A stretch of DNA of 64,000 nucleotides from Chaetoderma sp. LZ-2023a. Lineage: Eukaryota > Mollusca > Caudofoveata > Chaetodermatida > Chaetodermatidae. Both the position numbers and the translations under genes were made by a program. The notes beneath the pieces were generated by a model. That model ran no database searches. It worked only from the letters and a program-made list of their open reading frames with translations, and was not told the origin of the DNA. Of the stretch, positions 22,701-32,413 are shown in pieces; the first letter of the stretch is position 1, and every line of letters begins with the position of its first letter. Location: the NCBI GenBank assembly GCA_034401795.1, contig CM067370.1, forward strand, positions 54,933,380 to 54,997,379, read 5' to 3'.

Positions 22701-24668
22701 TAAGGATACAAGTTTGTTCAAAAGAAGACGATCGGCCAATTTGGATCTTGGCTGACTTATAGAAACGTCTTTAAAAATCTCCGAAACCGCTTGCAGGAAT
22801 GATGCAAACCTCATGAAATATGATCTAGGGCAAGAGCTGAACCAAGTTTGTTCAAGGGAACTTGATTTGCCAAATGGTTCAGCGGCCATCTTGGATGACC
22901 TAGTTTCCATGAAAATAACCTCCAGATCAGTTGAATGGATCAGGCCAAAATTTTGGAGATATGATTAGGGACTGAACGGATCGGGCCAAAATATTATATG
23001 TAAAAAAAATATGTCTGCCACGATTCAGTCAGAATTTATCATTTTTGGGGGACATGCTGTATTTTCTGCAAATTTCTGAAAAAATCATGACTACTTATTA
23101 ACCACTGGGGAAGTTTTAATAAAAATTTGGCTAAACCTTCACAGAAATTTAATTCGTAAATTTTTCCAGTGGTTTCTCGGTTTGTTCGATTGTGGCAGTG
23201 GCCAATAAATCCAGGTGAGCGATACAGGCCCCTTGTTTAGGTATAAAGGGTCCAATCCATGAGTGCAGGCAACAAGTGTATTTAGGACTGCCTTTGTAGC
23301 TGTTCAGGTGATATAATATAAAGCATCAGTGATACACAGGTTACCTTAGAAGTTTATTTTTTGGCCAGAGGGTTCCTCGAGTCGTGGATTCACAAAAAAG
23401 ACTGGAAGGCTATGTTTGACATGATGTAACATGCAGCAATATTGGAGGAGCTACCCAACAGTGAACCAAGGAATTTGCTCTTCTGTAATTCACTCTCAGC
23501 CATGCCTTTGTCACTGTCTTCTCCTGTGGCTGATAGGCGGTCTTGGCTTCGTTCATGTAGATTTTCATTCTTGAGCTGTTTCTGCAGAAGATCATCTAGA
23601 GGCATGTTTTCCTCATCTATTGCATCTATATTTGTGAAGATCATCTAGAGGCTTCTTTTCCTCATCTATTGCGTCTATATTTTTGCCATCTATGCCATCT
23701 CTAGTGACAGGCACAGTGTAGATGCTGGGGGGGGGGGTTGGTCTTGTGGAGTGCACTCATTGGCCGATTGAACAAACTTGAATCTTTATCCCCTAAGGAT
23801 TGTTCCTGCCAAATATAATTGAAAATCGGCCCAGTGGTTCTGGAGAAGTCGTTTAAAGAAAAGGTTGACGGAAGGATGGAGGACACACAACGGGCAGTTG
23901 CCATGGCATAAGCTAGGCCAGGTAACCTAACAAGAACACAGCACCCATGTTTATTTACTTATCAACTTCCCTTGAATAAATTTTAATGGCCCTTAGGCCC
24001 TAGTCATATCCCCTAAATTTTATCCCGATCTGCTCAGCAGTTTGTTAGTCGTTTTCGCAAATACTACCGGTAGGTCATCCAAGATGGCCGCTAAAGCTAA
24101 TCAAGTTCCCTTGAACAAACGTGGTTCAGCTGTTGCCCTATGATCATGATTGGTCAGTAAAATCAGGAATTTTGCTTAGACAATGTTTATGGTGTGCAGG
24201 CCAAGAGAAGACTATCTTTATCAGGTCCTACGTGAAGCGGAGGATGGCTTGACATAGCGATCCAAATGGCGTCCAACAGACACCAAGAATTAGAATATTC
24301 AGATTTTTCAATGGACCAATGAAGCATCACCAAACTATAGCTTTATAAACAGAAAACCTCTCTAAACTGAGCATATTTCCTTAATCCGGATTAGGTTCTT
24401 ACATAGAACCTCGCTAAACTGGGAACCTCTCAAAACAGAACAAATATGTCACTCCCGTGGAGGGTCTGTTTCGCGAGATTCCAATGTATCATTCACTTGG
24501 ATATTACAGAAATCAAAATCAAAATTTGTCTATATTTTCCCTAATTTCAGTGAGGTGATTGCATCATTTGTGATACTGGATATTCAGCAATCAACAGTCG
24601 TCGCATATGTGTACAAACTTATTACAGATGACGTCAAGGTGGAACGAATAGAATACAAGAAAAATTAA
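19582..24668 (+). CDS. VPS29: VPS29, retromer complex subunit (three coding exons; first exon not found)
   Basis: Joined exons 19582-19773, 20525-20760 and 24551-24668 encode 181 residues plus stop; with the missing initiator Met this equals the usual 182-residue length of metazoan VPS29. VPS29 has a metallophosphoesterase-like fold and binds VPS35 in the retromer, which returns receptors from endosomes to the Golgi or plasma membrane. Visible signatures are [13 protein letters not shown] at the N-terminus, [14 protein letters not shown], a GHQVVPWGD block, [25 protein letters not shown] and the C-terminal [12 protein letters not shown]. Splice sites are canonical (..ACAG/, /GTATTA, TCAG/, /GTAAGT, TTTCAG/) and phases agree. 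The exon carrying ATG (in phase 0) must lie upstream and was not located. Introns hold pearl-like repeats, a 20 bp tandem array and a MITE core. Confidence 0.95.
20042..20121. repeat. Four tandem copies of a 20 bp unit in VPS29 intron
   Basis: Unit GACCTAGCTGGGCAGATTTT repeated four times essentially without change, suggesting a young expansion. Confidence 0.95.
20525..20760 (+). CDS. VPS29: VPS29 exon 3
   Basis: 236 bp, starting in phase 0 after TTTGTCAG with [15 protein letters not shown] and ending in phase 2 (..AAT GCA TTA GAT AA/GTAAGT). It carries GHQVVPWGD and the [10 protein letters not shown] motif. Confidence 0.95.
20875..20995. repeat. Core palindrome of MITE family P, degraded
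   Basis: GTGAATATCTTGAAACTAATTTGA and, 35 bp on, AAATTTGTTTCAAATATTCAACAG form the imperfect arms. Confidence 0.65.
21001..21480 (+). repeat. Core-repeat element with 5' hairpin (family F), two units
   Basis: Starts with AGCTTGACTTTAC/AAA/GTAAAGCAAGCT (about 21002-21029), an imperfect hairpin. Two copies of an about 235 bp unit follow, containing ATACTG..TCAAACTTGGACACATG and GAGGGCATGACACAA (21115 and 21350). Similar phrases occur at 40.0-41.0 kb and, inverted, at 52.5-52.65 kb. Confidence 0.55.
21497..23240 (-). mobile_element. Pearl-like family A element, near full length, minus orientation
   Basis: The minus-sense 5' end AAGGGGCCTGTATCGCTCACCTGG lies at about 23208-23236 and the 3' hairpin GGCTCACCTGGCC (21498-21510) with its partner TGAGTTTATGCC at the other end. 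The interior is made of AAGATGGCCGCC-type cores of family A. It lies in VPS29 intron 3, antisense to the gene. Confidence 0.7.
23390..23704 (-). other. Unrecognised ORF region with 47 bp tandem duplication
   Basis: Minus frame 23390-23644 encodes 84 residues ([18 protein letters not shown] at the start, then an acidic linker). The coding-like start is duplicated at 23644-23700 with a 47 bp period, which changes frame. It lies antisense in a VPS29 intron. It could be a decayed exon; no function is claimed. Confidence 0.25.
23720..24150 (+). mobile_element. Family A fragments
   Basis: Plus-sense end of one copy (CGGAAGGATGGAGG..GTTGCCATGGCATAAGCT to about 23930), followed by the middle of another (CAACTTCCCTTGAATAAATT..GGTCATCCAAGATGGCC). 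Non-coding. Confidence 0.6.
24551..24668 (+). CDS. VPS29: VPS29 exon 4 (last coding exon)
   Basis: 118 bp after CTAATTTCAG. It completes the split codon and encodes [20 protein letters not shown], then ends in [11 protein letters not shown] and TAA. No clear AATAAA was seen in the next 150 bp. Confidence 0.95.
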
Positions 24669-24845
24669 CTTTAAATGTGAATATACAGTTTCCTAATCAA
24701 TGAACCCTTTTCAGTCATGATTCACAGACACTTCATGGAAGCATTTTGAAAACAATTTGAATGAAAATTGTTGATGCCTCAAAATGTTTAGCTATATTAC
24801 TTAGTGAATATGATATGAATTAAATGTGTTAAATAGCTAGCATCA

Positions 24846-25066
24846 TTAACCCTTTACTGTCAAACCAGCCAAATCTGACATCTTCACTGGTCTTGAGAAA
24901 TGTCCATATACAGGCCAAGACTAGACTATTTTTTTTAATTTCTCACTGGAAAAACGATAAACGAGCCAGTCATTTCAGTGGTAAAATAATGTCTTGGCCT
25001 GAAAATTGACGTTCATTAAGCAAATAATTTGGTTTTCGTGACCAAAGGTTACCAGTAAAGGGTTAA
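24846..25066. mobile_element. piggyBac-like MITE with TTAA target-site duplication
   Basis: TTAA at 24846-24849 and 25063-25066 flank perfect 10 bp terminal inverted repeats (CCCTTTACTG at 24850-24859, CAGTAAAGGG at 25053-25062). TTAA duplication with a CCC-starting terminus is the hallmark of piggyBac-type elements. The 213 bp interior is itself folded: GGCCAAGAC and GTCTTGGCC, and CACTGG..CCAGTCATTTCAGTG pairs. There is no coding capacity. Confidence 0.85.
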
Positions 25067-25199
25067 CCATGCCAGCATGACTGAGCTGGTATAACAAACT
25101 ATACAATATAAGAAATATTGTTGTCTATTTTGAGACTAATCTGCCTGGAATCTATTGCTGTGCAGCCATTAAGCCTTACAGACCAGAAAATAAGGAAGA

Positions 25200-25300
25200 T
25201 TCTGTTGAATATTTTGAAACTAATTTGACTGAACTGTTTCTACCTTTCAGTCGAAATAGTTTCAATATATCAAACAGCTTTCCTGCATAGTTCTTGTGTA
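25200..25300. repeat. Core palindrome of MITE family P
   Basis: TTGAATATTTTGAAACTAAT..AGTCGAAATAGTTTCAATATATC with the downstream phrase CTTTCCTGCATAGTT as in other copies. Confidence 0.7.
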
Positions 25301-26620
25301 ATTGAGACACTTGCAGTTCAAGGATTAAAAGGTTTGAACGAGCAACAGCTTCCAGAAAAAATAATTTTCAGAATATTCCACAACTTGTTTGTATGGTTGT
25401 ATCGAGACACTGAGAGTTCAGGAAGAGGTTAATTATTTAGACATATAGCATATACATGTATTATATACATATACTATTGACACGTCATTGTATTTATTTA
25501 TTCATAAAGTAATCATTCCTTGGATGTAAGTTTCTATGAGATGAATCATGGATGGTGAGATTTAGATGGAAAATTGTTGAAGAAGCTATACCCTGCCAGA
25601 AATAATGCCAGACATGGGCTTACAATGCATGTCAACTTTCTCAAATTGCTTTCACATAAAGACTTCAATAGTGGTCTTAATCTGACCATACACCAAGAAT
25701 GTCTCATAAACATTCTTTCCCGAGACAATGTTTAGGAAGCATTTTGTACAGTATCTGCTTTCAGAAACCATGATTGTGCCCACCCCCATATAGATATATG
25801 GAGGTATTTGCTTTTTGCATCCGCTTGTTTGTTTGTCTGTTAATCCATTTGTCCATCCAGGCTTTCATTTATATTGGATCGCTCAAGTTCGACTAAACAG
25901 ATCACCCTTTTAATTGTGTGGTCAAAATCTGAACGTTCAATGTCACAGTGACCTAATTAATGAAATTTGGTCTATCACTCTGTCGCCATTTAATTAACCA
26001 GATAACATGATATGCTTAATCAGAAGTCCCCGAGAGATTCTGCATTAAGTTTTTGCAACACAGTTTTTTAGTAACAGAACTCACTTCCTCGACAACCCAG
26101 GTACATCGCAGCCGCACTCTGGGTACAAAAGAACACATGTTTTTCAAACCGGGTACGTTTTAAGCAGATCACTTGGTACATACAGCCCAGAACAATGGAA
26201 ACGTCCCACCAAAACCGGGTACATACCCATTAAATCAGGTACACCTAGTGTAGTCTAAACTTAGAAAAGGAGTGTGCAAACAGTGCTATGGGATCGAAAC
26301 TTCAGACACTACAGTAAGTGGCAAGACAAACTTAGCATCTTGCAAGCAGAATGGAACGCTAAACAAACAAGTTTGCAAAACAATGTTTGATGTATCATGG
26401 GTTAGAACCAATATTCCTCAAATAACCTTGGTTTATGCCCATCTTCCAGAATACAACACACTAGGAGACTTTTAGTTGTGTTGTTCACACTAGTGTAAGT
26501 TGGGTGGTCTGTTTGTCTGTCAGATTCTTTGTACAGTTCTTAGCTACATATGGTATGATGCAACTATAGCATACGTCACACACTTGGATGTGACTATTAC
26601 AGTAACTAGGAGTCACCATT
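25301..26620. other. No gene recognised
   Basis: Contains a short GGGTAC-rich patch (26100-26250) and an unremarkable ORF of 67 codons (26272-26475) with no recognisable domain. Confidence 0.35.
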
Positions 26621-26795
26621 CTTAGCCATTTAATGATTAAGCTGTCCAAAACTGGCCTTGGAAGTGGTCTTGAGAAAACTTCATTTGCCAGACAAGAAGA
26701 CTACTTTTGAATCCTTGCCACTGGAATGACTGAGTCAATAATCACGCCAGTCATTCCAGTGGTTATATTTCCGAAATATCTTTGCGTACAAATAG
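26620..26795. mobile_element. piggyBac-like MITE relative, partial
   Basis: GGAAGTGGTCTTGAGAAAAC, CCAGACAAGAAGACTA and the inner pair CCACTGGAATGACTG / CAGTCATTCCAGTGG match the family of 24850-25062. The right part is lost. Confidence 0.6.
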
Positions 26796-27865
26796 ATTTA
26801 CTTGGCAAAACTTTCAGTTTTCTTAACAAATCATGACGATTAAAGGGCTGCCTGGCTGTTGTGCAGTCTAATTCTAACATAACATACCAGGTTACTCCAG
26901 CACAAGTTAAGCAATGGTTAAACAGTGTTTCTCTATGCAACCAGTAAGCTTATCGACATAGATATGTACTGCAAAAATAACCTATGACATCTTTACATTT
27001 CCCTCTGTATGAGTGATGACTCCGACAATGTGTCAATGTTATACTTTTGTATTCCGCCAAAATGAATTGGCGCATTATCAAGTGAAGCCTGTCGATGTAC
27101 AGACGGAATAGTGCTCTCGTAAGGGTAATGTGCAGCTATGGTTTGTCAGATGGTCTCATAGCATTAGGTATATACGTGACAGTATTGGAAGAAATGTACC
27201 GTAGTAAAATCAGCTATGATAGTATGGCCCAATATGGCCATCAGCATCATCCCTAAATTCAGGTTTCCAAATGATAACGTCACTAAAGTTTTTTGGAATC
27301 AGTTTAGAATTCCATAGATATATGTCTGTTGTAGAAACCTATGAAAATTGATGATTACCTAAGATTAAATTTGGCCAACTTAAAAATTGGCTTCCAAATG
27401 ATAACTGTTAATGTTTGTCGAATCATTTACAGATTTAATATGTGAATTGGACTATGTATGGTTGAAAACCCTATCAAAACTGACAATGAAATCCAAATTA
27501 GTTCCATGACTCTCAGCTGCAGAGCTTTTTTCATGCGATGACACCGAAAGTTCTGCATTTTTCTTCTTAAGAACAATATATCTGTGCAATTGTGGCAGGA
27601 TTATTGTATTAATCAACATTGCTCTGTATAAAATTGTACTGTCGTCAATGCTGTATTATAATTGTTAACTTTATTGTTCTTTATAATATTACATTTATTA
27701 TGAGCCAATAAAACATAATTAGTCAGTCAATTAGTTACGTTGAAATTTGTTTCGACTTTCGCATTCATCTCAAACACTTACAGTATACTTTCCCATTTTT
27801 TTAAAGCAATTTTTCCCTTGGAAAAGAATTCATAGTTCTAGTTTTGCAATCTGTTTCGCCCACTT
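26796..27865. other. No gene recognised
   Basis: AT-rich sequence without coding features. Confidence 0.35.
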
Positions 27866-27869
27866 TGGC

Positions 27870-28025
27870 ATTTGGATCCCTTTCTAGCTCATCTCTAGCT
27901 ACGCTATGCCCTTGCTTTGCCTGTGTTGGGTAGATCAAACAGTGAATTCCCTGAATCCCAATATCAAGGTAACTATACAGGTAAGCTGGTGAATATTTTG
28001 AAACTAATTTGACTAGGTGCTGTCG
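27870..28025 (-). mobile_element. MITE family P, right half, minus orientation
   Basis: CTCATCTCTAGCTACGC..GCCTGTGTTGGG..AACTATACAGGTAAGC, then GAATATTTTGAAACTAATTT, the family order read on the minus strand. It ends abruptly at the palindrome centre. Confidence 0.7.
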
Positions 28026-28039
28026 GTAAAAGTCGCCCA

Positions 28040-28150
28040 GCAATGATGGTCCATGTTTTGCTATGTACTAACAATGCCAGAAGACACACCAGCACACAAA
28101 GCCTTGGAATTCACTCTGCTGGGAAACAACAAATATAAAGCCAGTAGAGG
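28040..28150. repeat. Inverted partner of 31222-31345
   Basis: Contains GATGGTCCATGTTTTGC, AAGACACACCAGCACA and AAGCCTTGGAAT. The reverse complement of the whole block reappears at 31222-31345 at roughly 80% identity. Both members adjoin a half of a family P element. Confidence 0.7.
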
Positions 28151-28183
28151 ATGCCATAGCATAAATTTGTTAAGCGTGCTATG

Positions 28184-28343
28184 AGGTGACCTCAAAAGCA
28201 AATGGGACTCGGTACACTCAGATCAAGAATGTATCTGAGGAAGCTAAAGAATTTGGCTACGGACCAGGCACAGTGGTGAAAAGCGAAGAAGGACTGATCG
28301 CAGCTGTAGGATGTTTCTACTACTACTGGCACAGAACAAAGTA
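28184..28343 (+). CDS. Orphan coding-like segment, possible last exon or pseudogene piece
   Basis: An open stretch of about 53 codons ends in TAA, encoding YTQIKNVSEEAKEFGYGPG, then SEEGLIAAVGCFYYYW and HRTK. The codon pattern looks coding (conservative residues, no low complexity). A possible acceptor is TTGTTAAG just before it. No partner exon was recognised and no function can be given; it could be a retro-copied fragment. Confidence 0.3.
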
Positions 28344-28379
28344 ATCATACAATAGAAATCATGTCATAGAAATTTAATT

Positions 28380-28935
28380 TATAGCAATTAAAATTTAGTA
28401 TCTTGAAAGCCATTTAAGCCAGCAATGCCCTCTTTAGGAAGACCATAAACTCCCAAGGGTGCTAGAGATCTGCCAAGTTTCTTGTCAATCGGTTAAAAAC
28501 TCTAGACGAAAATGTGGTTTAAACATTGATTGCTCTCACATTTTCTTAAGAGAACACCTTTGCATGGAAAGGCAGGTTTCTCCAAAAACTTTAAAAGTGA
28601 TACCACATCAAGTCAATATAAGACCTAGAACTTTTCCAAATTTCAAGTCGATCATAGCAAACAATTTTGAGGACCATTTAAAAATTGTGTTTCAACATTT
28701 CTGTGCATGGAATGGTAGATGTTCCATCCCCTGCAATGGAGGAGGATTCTTTAGAATCAATATTTGCACCCCCTGGTCTATGCAGCCCCTCTGCAACTGC
28801 GGCTGCTGTGGGGGCCTAAACATGGCACTTCTGCCAGAAACGAAAAATACCTATTAGTTGACCAAATTTGAAGTTGATCACACCAAAAAAGTAGGAGATG
28901 CTGCCCAAACATTTTAACCAAGAATTATGAGGAAG
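28380..28935. repeat. Core-repeat family G, about 3 units
   Basis: CCAAGTTTCTTGTCAATCGG (28470), CCAAATTTCAAGTCGATCAT (28635) and CCAAATTTGAAGTTGATCAC (28862) mark successive diverged units. The 132-codon ORF here follows the repeat and is not taken as a gene. Confidence 0.5.
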
Positions 28936-29170
28936 AAACCTGAGTAATTATAATAATCTGCATTTCCATGTGGACAATACATAATTCAATGGTTGATATA
29001 AATGTATTATATTGTTTTGAAAAATCAATCTTCATATATAATTAGTATCTTGTTATGTTGCTGAAAGATTCTATCGGAGAGGAATTTTGTTTTATAAAAT
29101 CTGCATTCATTGTTTAAAAGCTATTCAAACTCCTAGCAACAATGGATGAATCAGATCTGTCGATCAAGTA

Positions 29171-30831
29171 TACACCTGTGCAAAAGTTAAGCACCAGCAA
29201 AAACAATAGAACGTAGAAACATGATGGTACAACTAGGCTGCCATACTTTTTGTCCCCGCGTTAGCTGACATAATTCCAAGTACGAAATGCACATGCATGC
29301 ATGACTTCACGCCGCTTGATGTCCGTGCGTGGCGGGAAACAGCACACGTGTTCAGTTATGTAAAAGTCCAGTTTGAGGTGTAGAACATTACATACAGATT
29401 TAGGCGACAAGATTAGGAATTTTGTGTTCATGACCGTGGTTTATTTGTACAGAAAGAGTTAGCTCTTGATTGTGAACCGCTATGGTAAGACGAAGGTTAA
29501 GTGATCGTGTGAAATGGCAAATCATAGGCATGCATACCACTGGTATGTCATGCAGAGAGATTGGCAGACAGCTGAACATTAACCATACTGTAATCAGTCG
29601 TTTGATTGCAAAACATGGGCAAACTAACGAGGTGAAGGACAGGCCTAGATCTGGAAGACCGAAGAAGACTACTGCCCGTGATGATCGAGCCCTAGTACGC
29701 CTTGTTAGGAGATCTCCATTCACCAACAGCAGAGTGCTCAGCCAGCAATGGGAAACGCGCAATAGAGTGTCAATGTCTACCGTCAGAAGGAGACTGTATG
29801 CTGCTGGCATGAAAGCTAGGAGACCTGTCAGACGTCCTCTCCTCACTGCACACCACAAAGAGGAGCGTCTGAGGTGGTGCAACGAAAGAAGACACTGGAA
29901 CATGAGATCCTGGAGACGGGTACACTGGTCCGATGAAAGTCGGTTCCTGCTTCATGCCACAGATGGTCGAACTCGTGTATGGAGGTCCAGACGCACGGCG
30001 TACGACCAACGTAACATCATGGAAGAAGTTCCATTTGGTGGAGGTTCCGTTATGATATGGGGGTGCATCTCATTTGATTGTAAGCTGGATCTGTTGACTG
30101 TACCTGGAACACTAAATGGACAAAGATATCAAGATTCCATACTGGATAGAGTTGTGGTCCCTCATTTTGTAAATCATGCACCTGGAACCCACCCTATATT
30201 CATGGATGACATCGCCCGACCACATCGTGCTAGAGCTGTGCATGAATACCTCCGCCAGAATGCCATCGAAACCCTACCATGGCCAGCAAGGAGCCCTGAC
30301 ATGAACCCTATTGAGCATATCTGGGACATTCTGGGAAACATGGTGAGAAGGAGGGATCCTCCTGTGCAGAACCTACAGGAATTAACAGACGCACTCCATC
30401 TTGAATGGCAACGAATACCACAATGGCGTATCAGTCGGTTGGTGACCAGCATGAGACGTCGTGTCCAGGCCGTCATCCAGGCACAAGGTGGATATACCCG
30501 GTATTAATAATGACAGTCTCAAACTCGTGCACAGATGTTAAACTTCGTTTTCAGACACCATTAATGACAATCTAGCCACGTGTGTCAACTGTAGGGCAAT
30601 AGTTGTCAGTTGTGTCAACGTAACCATATTCAGGCCTCGTTTTCAAGTTCAAATAAAAACATACAGTGTTTCCCCACCATCATAATCAGCATTCCTCTAG
30701 TTGCATTATTACCTCTTGCACTAAGATGGATGGGTACATAAATGTTTATGCTATTGCTTTCTTCATAGCACATGAATATACCCTCGCATGTGCGTAAAAA
30801 TAGGGTGGTGCTTAACTTTTGCACAGGTGTA
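29171..30831 (+). mobile_element. Tc1-type DNA transposon, apparently complete
   Basis: 1661 bp. Terminal inverted repeats of 26 bp are identical (29171-29196 and 30806-30831; start TACACCTGTGCAAAAG), with a TA duplication at 29169-29170 and 30832-30833. It contains one uninterrupted transposase ORF. Short TIRs with TA target and a DD34E enzyme are standard for Tc1. Confidence 0.95.
29482..30507 (+). CDS. Tc1 family transposase, intact ORF (341 aa)
   Basis: Catalyses cut-and-paste movement of its element in the nucleus. The N-terminal helix-turn-helix (about residues 7-45, with GMSCREIGRQLNINHTVISR) is followed by a GRPKKT basic motif (58-63) typical of the linker between the two DNA-binding subdomains, and by a second helical domain (70-115). 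The catalytic triad is D151 (HWSDESRF), D243 (MDDIARPH) and E278 (SPDMNPIEHIWD), giving 34 residues between the last two: DD34E. GGGSVMIWGCIS lies between as expected. The length is normal. One oddity is Ile at 244, where the family nearly always has Asn (DNARPH). No stop or frameshift is present, so the copy is young; whether it is active cannot be judged from sequence. Confidence 0.95.
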   Translation: MVRRRLSDRVKWQIIGMHTTGMSCREIGRQLNINHTVISRLIAKHGQTNEVKDRPRSGRPKKTTARDDRALVRLVRRSPFTNSRVLSQQWETRNRVSMSTVRRRLYAAGMKARRPVRRPLLTAHHKEERLRWCNERRHWNMRSWRRVHWSDESRFLLHATDGRTRVWRSRRTAYDQRNIMEEVPFGGGSVMIWGCISFDCKLDLLTVPGTLNGQRYQDSILDRVVVPHFVNHAPGTHPIFMDDIARPHRARAVHEYLRQNAIETLPWPARSPDMNPIEHIWDILGNMVRRRDPPVQNLQELTDALHLEWQRIPQWRISRLVTSMRRRVQAVIQAQGGYTRY

Positions 30832-31073
30832 TATATGACATTATAATCAATTATGTCCCATGTAGGCTGACATCACAATCATAATAGGTATATCTGGGTG
30901 AACTCTGCCTTGGTTTAATTCAGAGATTTTCAATTTTTATTTTGGTTGCAGCTATAAACATGAATATACCCTCGCATGTGCGTAAAAATAGGGTGGTGCT
31001 TAACTTTTGCACAGGTGTATATATGACATTATAATCAATTACGTCCCATGTAGGCTGACATCACAATCATAAT
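30770..31073. repeat. Duplicated Tc1 right end separated by a 70 bp filler
   Basis: 30770-30885 and 30958-31073 (116 bp each) differ at one position seen. Each includes the Tc1 3' flank, right TIR and TA plus about 50 bp of the host MITE. The sequence between them (30886-30957) is a copy of 31686-31759. Confidence 0.9.
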
Positions 31074-31221
31074 TGACAGAAATACTCCATCATGAAGCTG
31101 GAATAGTCCGTCAAGTGTACAAATTGTATGTCTGATGGATTTACTAATTAATAAACATTGTTGAAAATTTTCTAACCAATTTGACTGGGCATCTCGCAGC
31201 ACACTTAAGATTTATGCAATG

Positions 31222-31345
31222 ACATCATCTCCTGGCTGTATATTTGTTGGCTCCCAGTAGTTCCAAGGCTTTTTGTGCTGGTGTGTCTTCTGACATCCTT
31301 AGCACATGGCAAAACATGGACCATCTTTGCTCGGCGGCTTATGGA
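31222..31345. repeat. Inverted partner of 28040-28150
   Basis: Contains TTCCAAGGCTTTTTGTGCTG, GTGTGTCTTCTGACAT and CAAAACATGGACCATC, the reverse complement of the left partner with about 20% divergence. Confidence 0.7.
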
Positions 31346-32400
31346 CTATCTTGAATAGTGCCTCAACAAAAATTATGCTGTCTGGCCAGCAGTGTGCAGT
31401 GATGGTGCGGAGGTGTTTGCGTTGACAGGTATCAAGTTTGTAGCTGCCCAGTTTCTACAGTTATAGAGCATCAAGGATACACAGGGTGTGTTATATAAAC
31501 ATAGTCTTGTTGTTAAGGGCATCTTTGATCTACAAATCCATAGCTTCTAGACGGACTAAAGCCATGTTCACCAAAAGTGGCAATGTCAGCAGTACTGCAG
31601 AGGAGTGATCCCAGGATTTTACTTTTCCTCCATGGTTCACCATCACGAAGTGGATCGTCATTTTCTTTAGTTTCATGCTTTGTCGATAGGTATATCTGGG
31701 TGAACTCTGCCTTGGTTTAATTCAGAGAGATTTTCAATTTTTATTTTGGTTGCAGCTATTGGGAGTAGTTCGTCATGATGTTTTCTATAAGTCCACATCT
31801 ATGGCAGGTAGAGATTGGGAATTTGGGACAACCATAGTCTAAGAACATTTCCAAAGGAAATCCATGATGGTCCTAATCTTTTTGTGCAATTGTAGAGCAA
31901 TTTTCATTCGTTAGCAAGAATTACCAACATATGCCCCAATTCTGTGACAGTCAGGTGTCAATATGATGTACCTATTGTTGGATATATTCCTCCATAAGGA
32001 TCCATTTACAGAATTAAAATGAGCTCGTCCGTTCTTCAGATATTCTCATTTTCTCATTCAACAAAAGTGCATTTTGAGTCTATCTGGTGTACACTGGTAC
32101 AATATGCCACGTTAGTCATATTTTAATGTTGGTACCATATAACAGGCTTTGTTTTAATATAAAGCCAGCAGACAGATAGTGCATTTATATTGTGTTGAAC
32201 TCCATGGGATTGCATGCTCTAAGCGCTGTACATCTGATCCCCCTGTTCATTTGACAGTCAGCCAGGCAGCCACATACAGCGCACAGAGAGTTATGTCATC
32301 TCAGATATACATATACTTCAGCAAATGTGTTCTAGGTCACATTCATTATATAACCCTTTACTGTCTTATCTCAGCTAGCTAAATGTGAGAAAATAAAATT
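31346..32400. other. No gene recognised; contains donor of the filler DNA
   Basis: 31686-31759 (GGTATATCTGGGTGAACTCT ... GGTTGCAGCTAT) is the second copy of the filler at 30886-30957, differing by a 2 bp AG insertion. Nothing coding seen. Confidence 0.5.
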
Positions 32401-32413
32401 TCCATAATGGTGC

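Larger units (their letters stand above)
29139..31200 (+). mobile_element. MITE family P copy interrupted by a Tc1 element
   Basis: The left end CAATGGATGAATC (about 29141) continues to CGATCAAGTA, is broken by the Tc1 insertion, then resumes TATGACATTATAATCAATTA, GTAGGCTGACATCACAATCA and, beyond the duplicated part, GTACAAATTGTATGTC..AATAAACATTGTTGAAAATTTT up to about 31190. Removing the Tc1 and one TA restores CAAGTATATGA, exactly as in the copy at 50857-51242. Confidence 0.8.

Noticed and set aside
26272-26475. 67-codon ORF
   Set aside because: No domain, no splice context and no similarity I can name; not distinguishable from chance.
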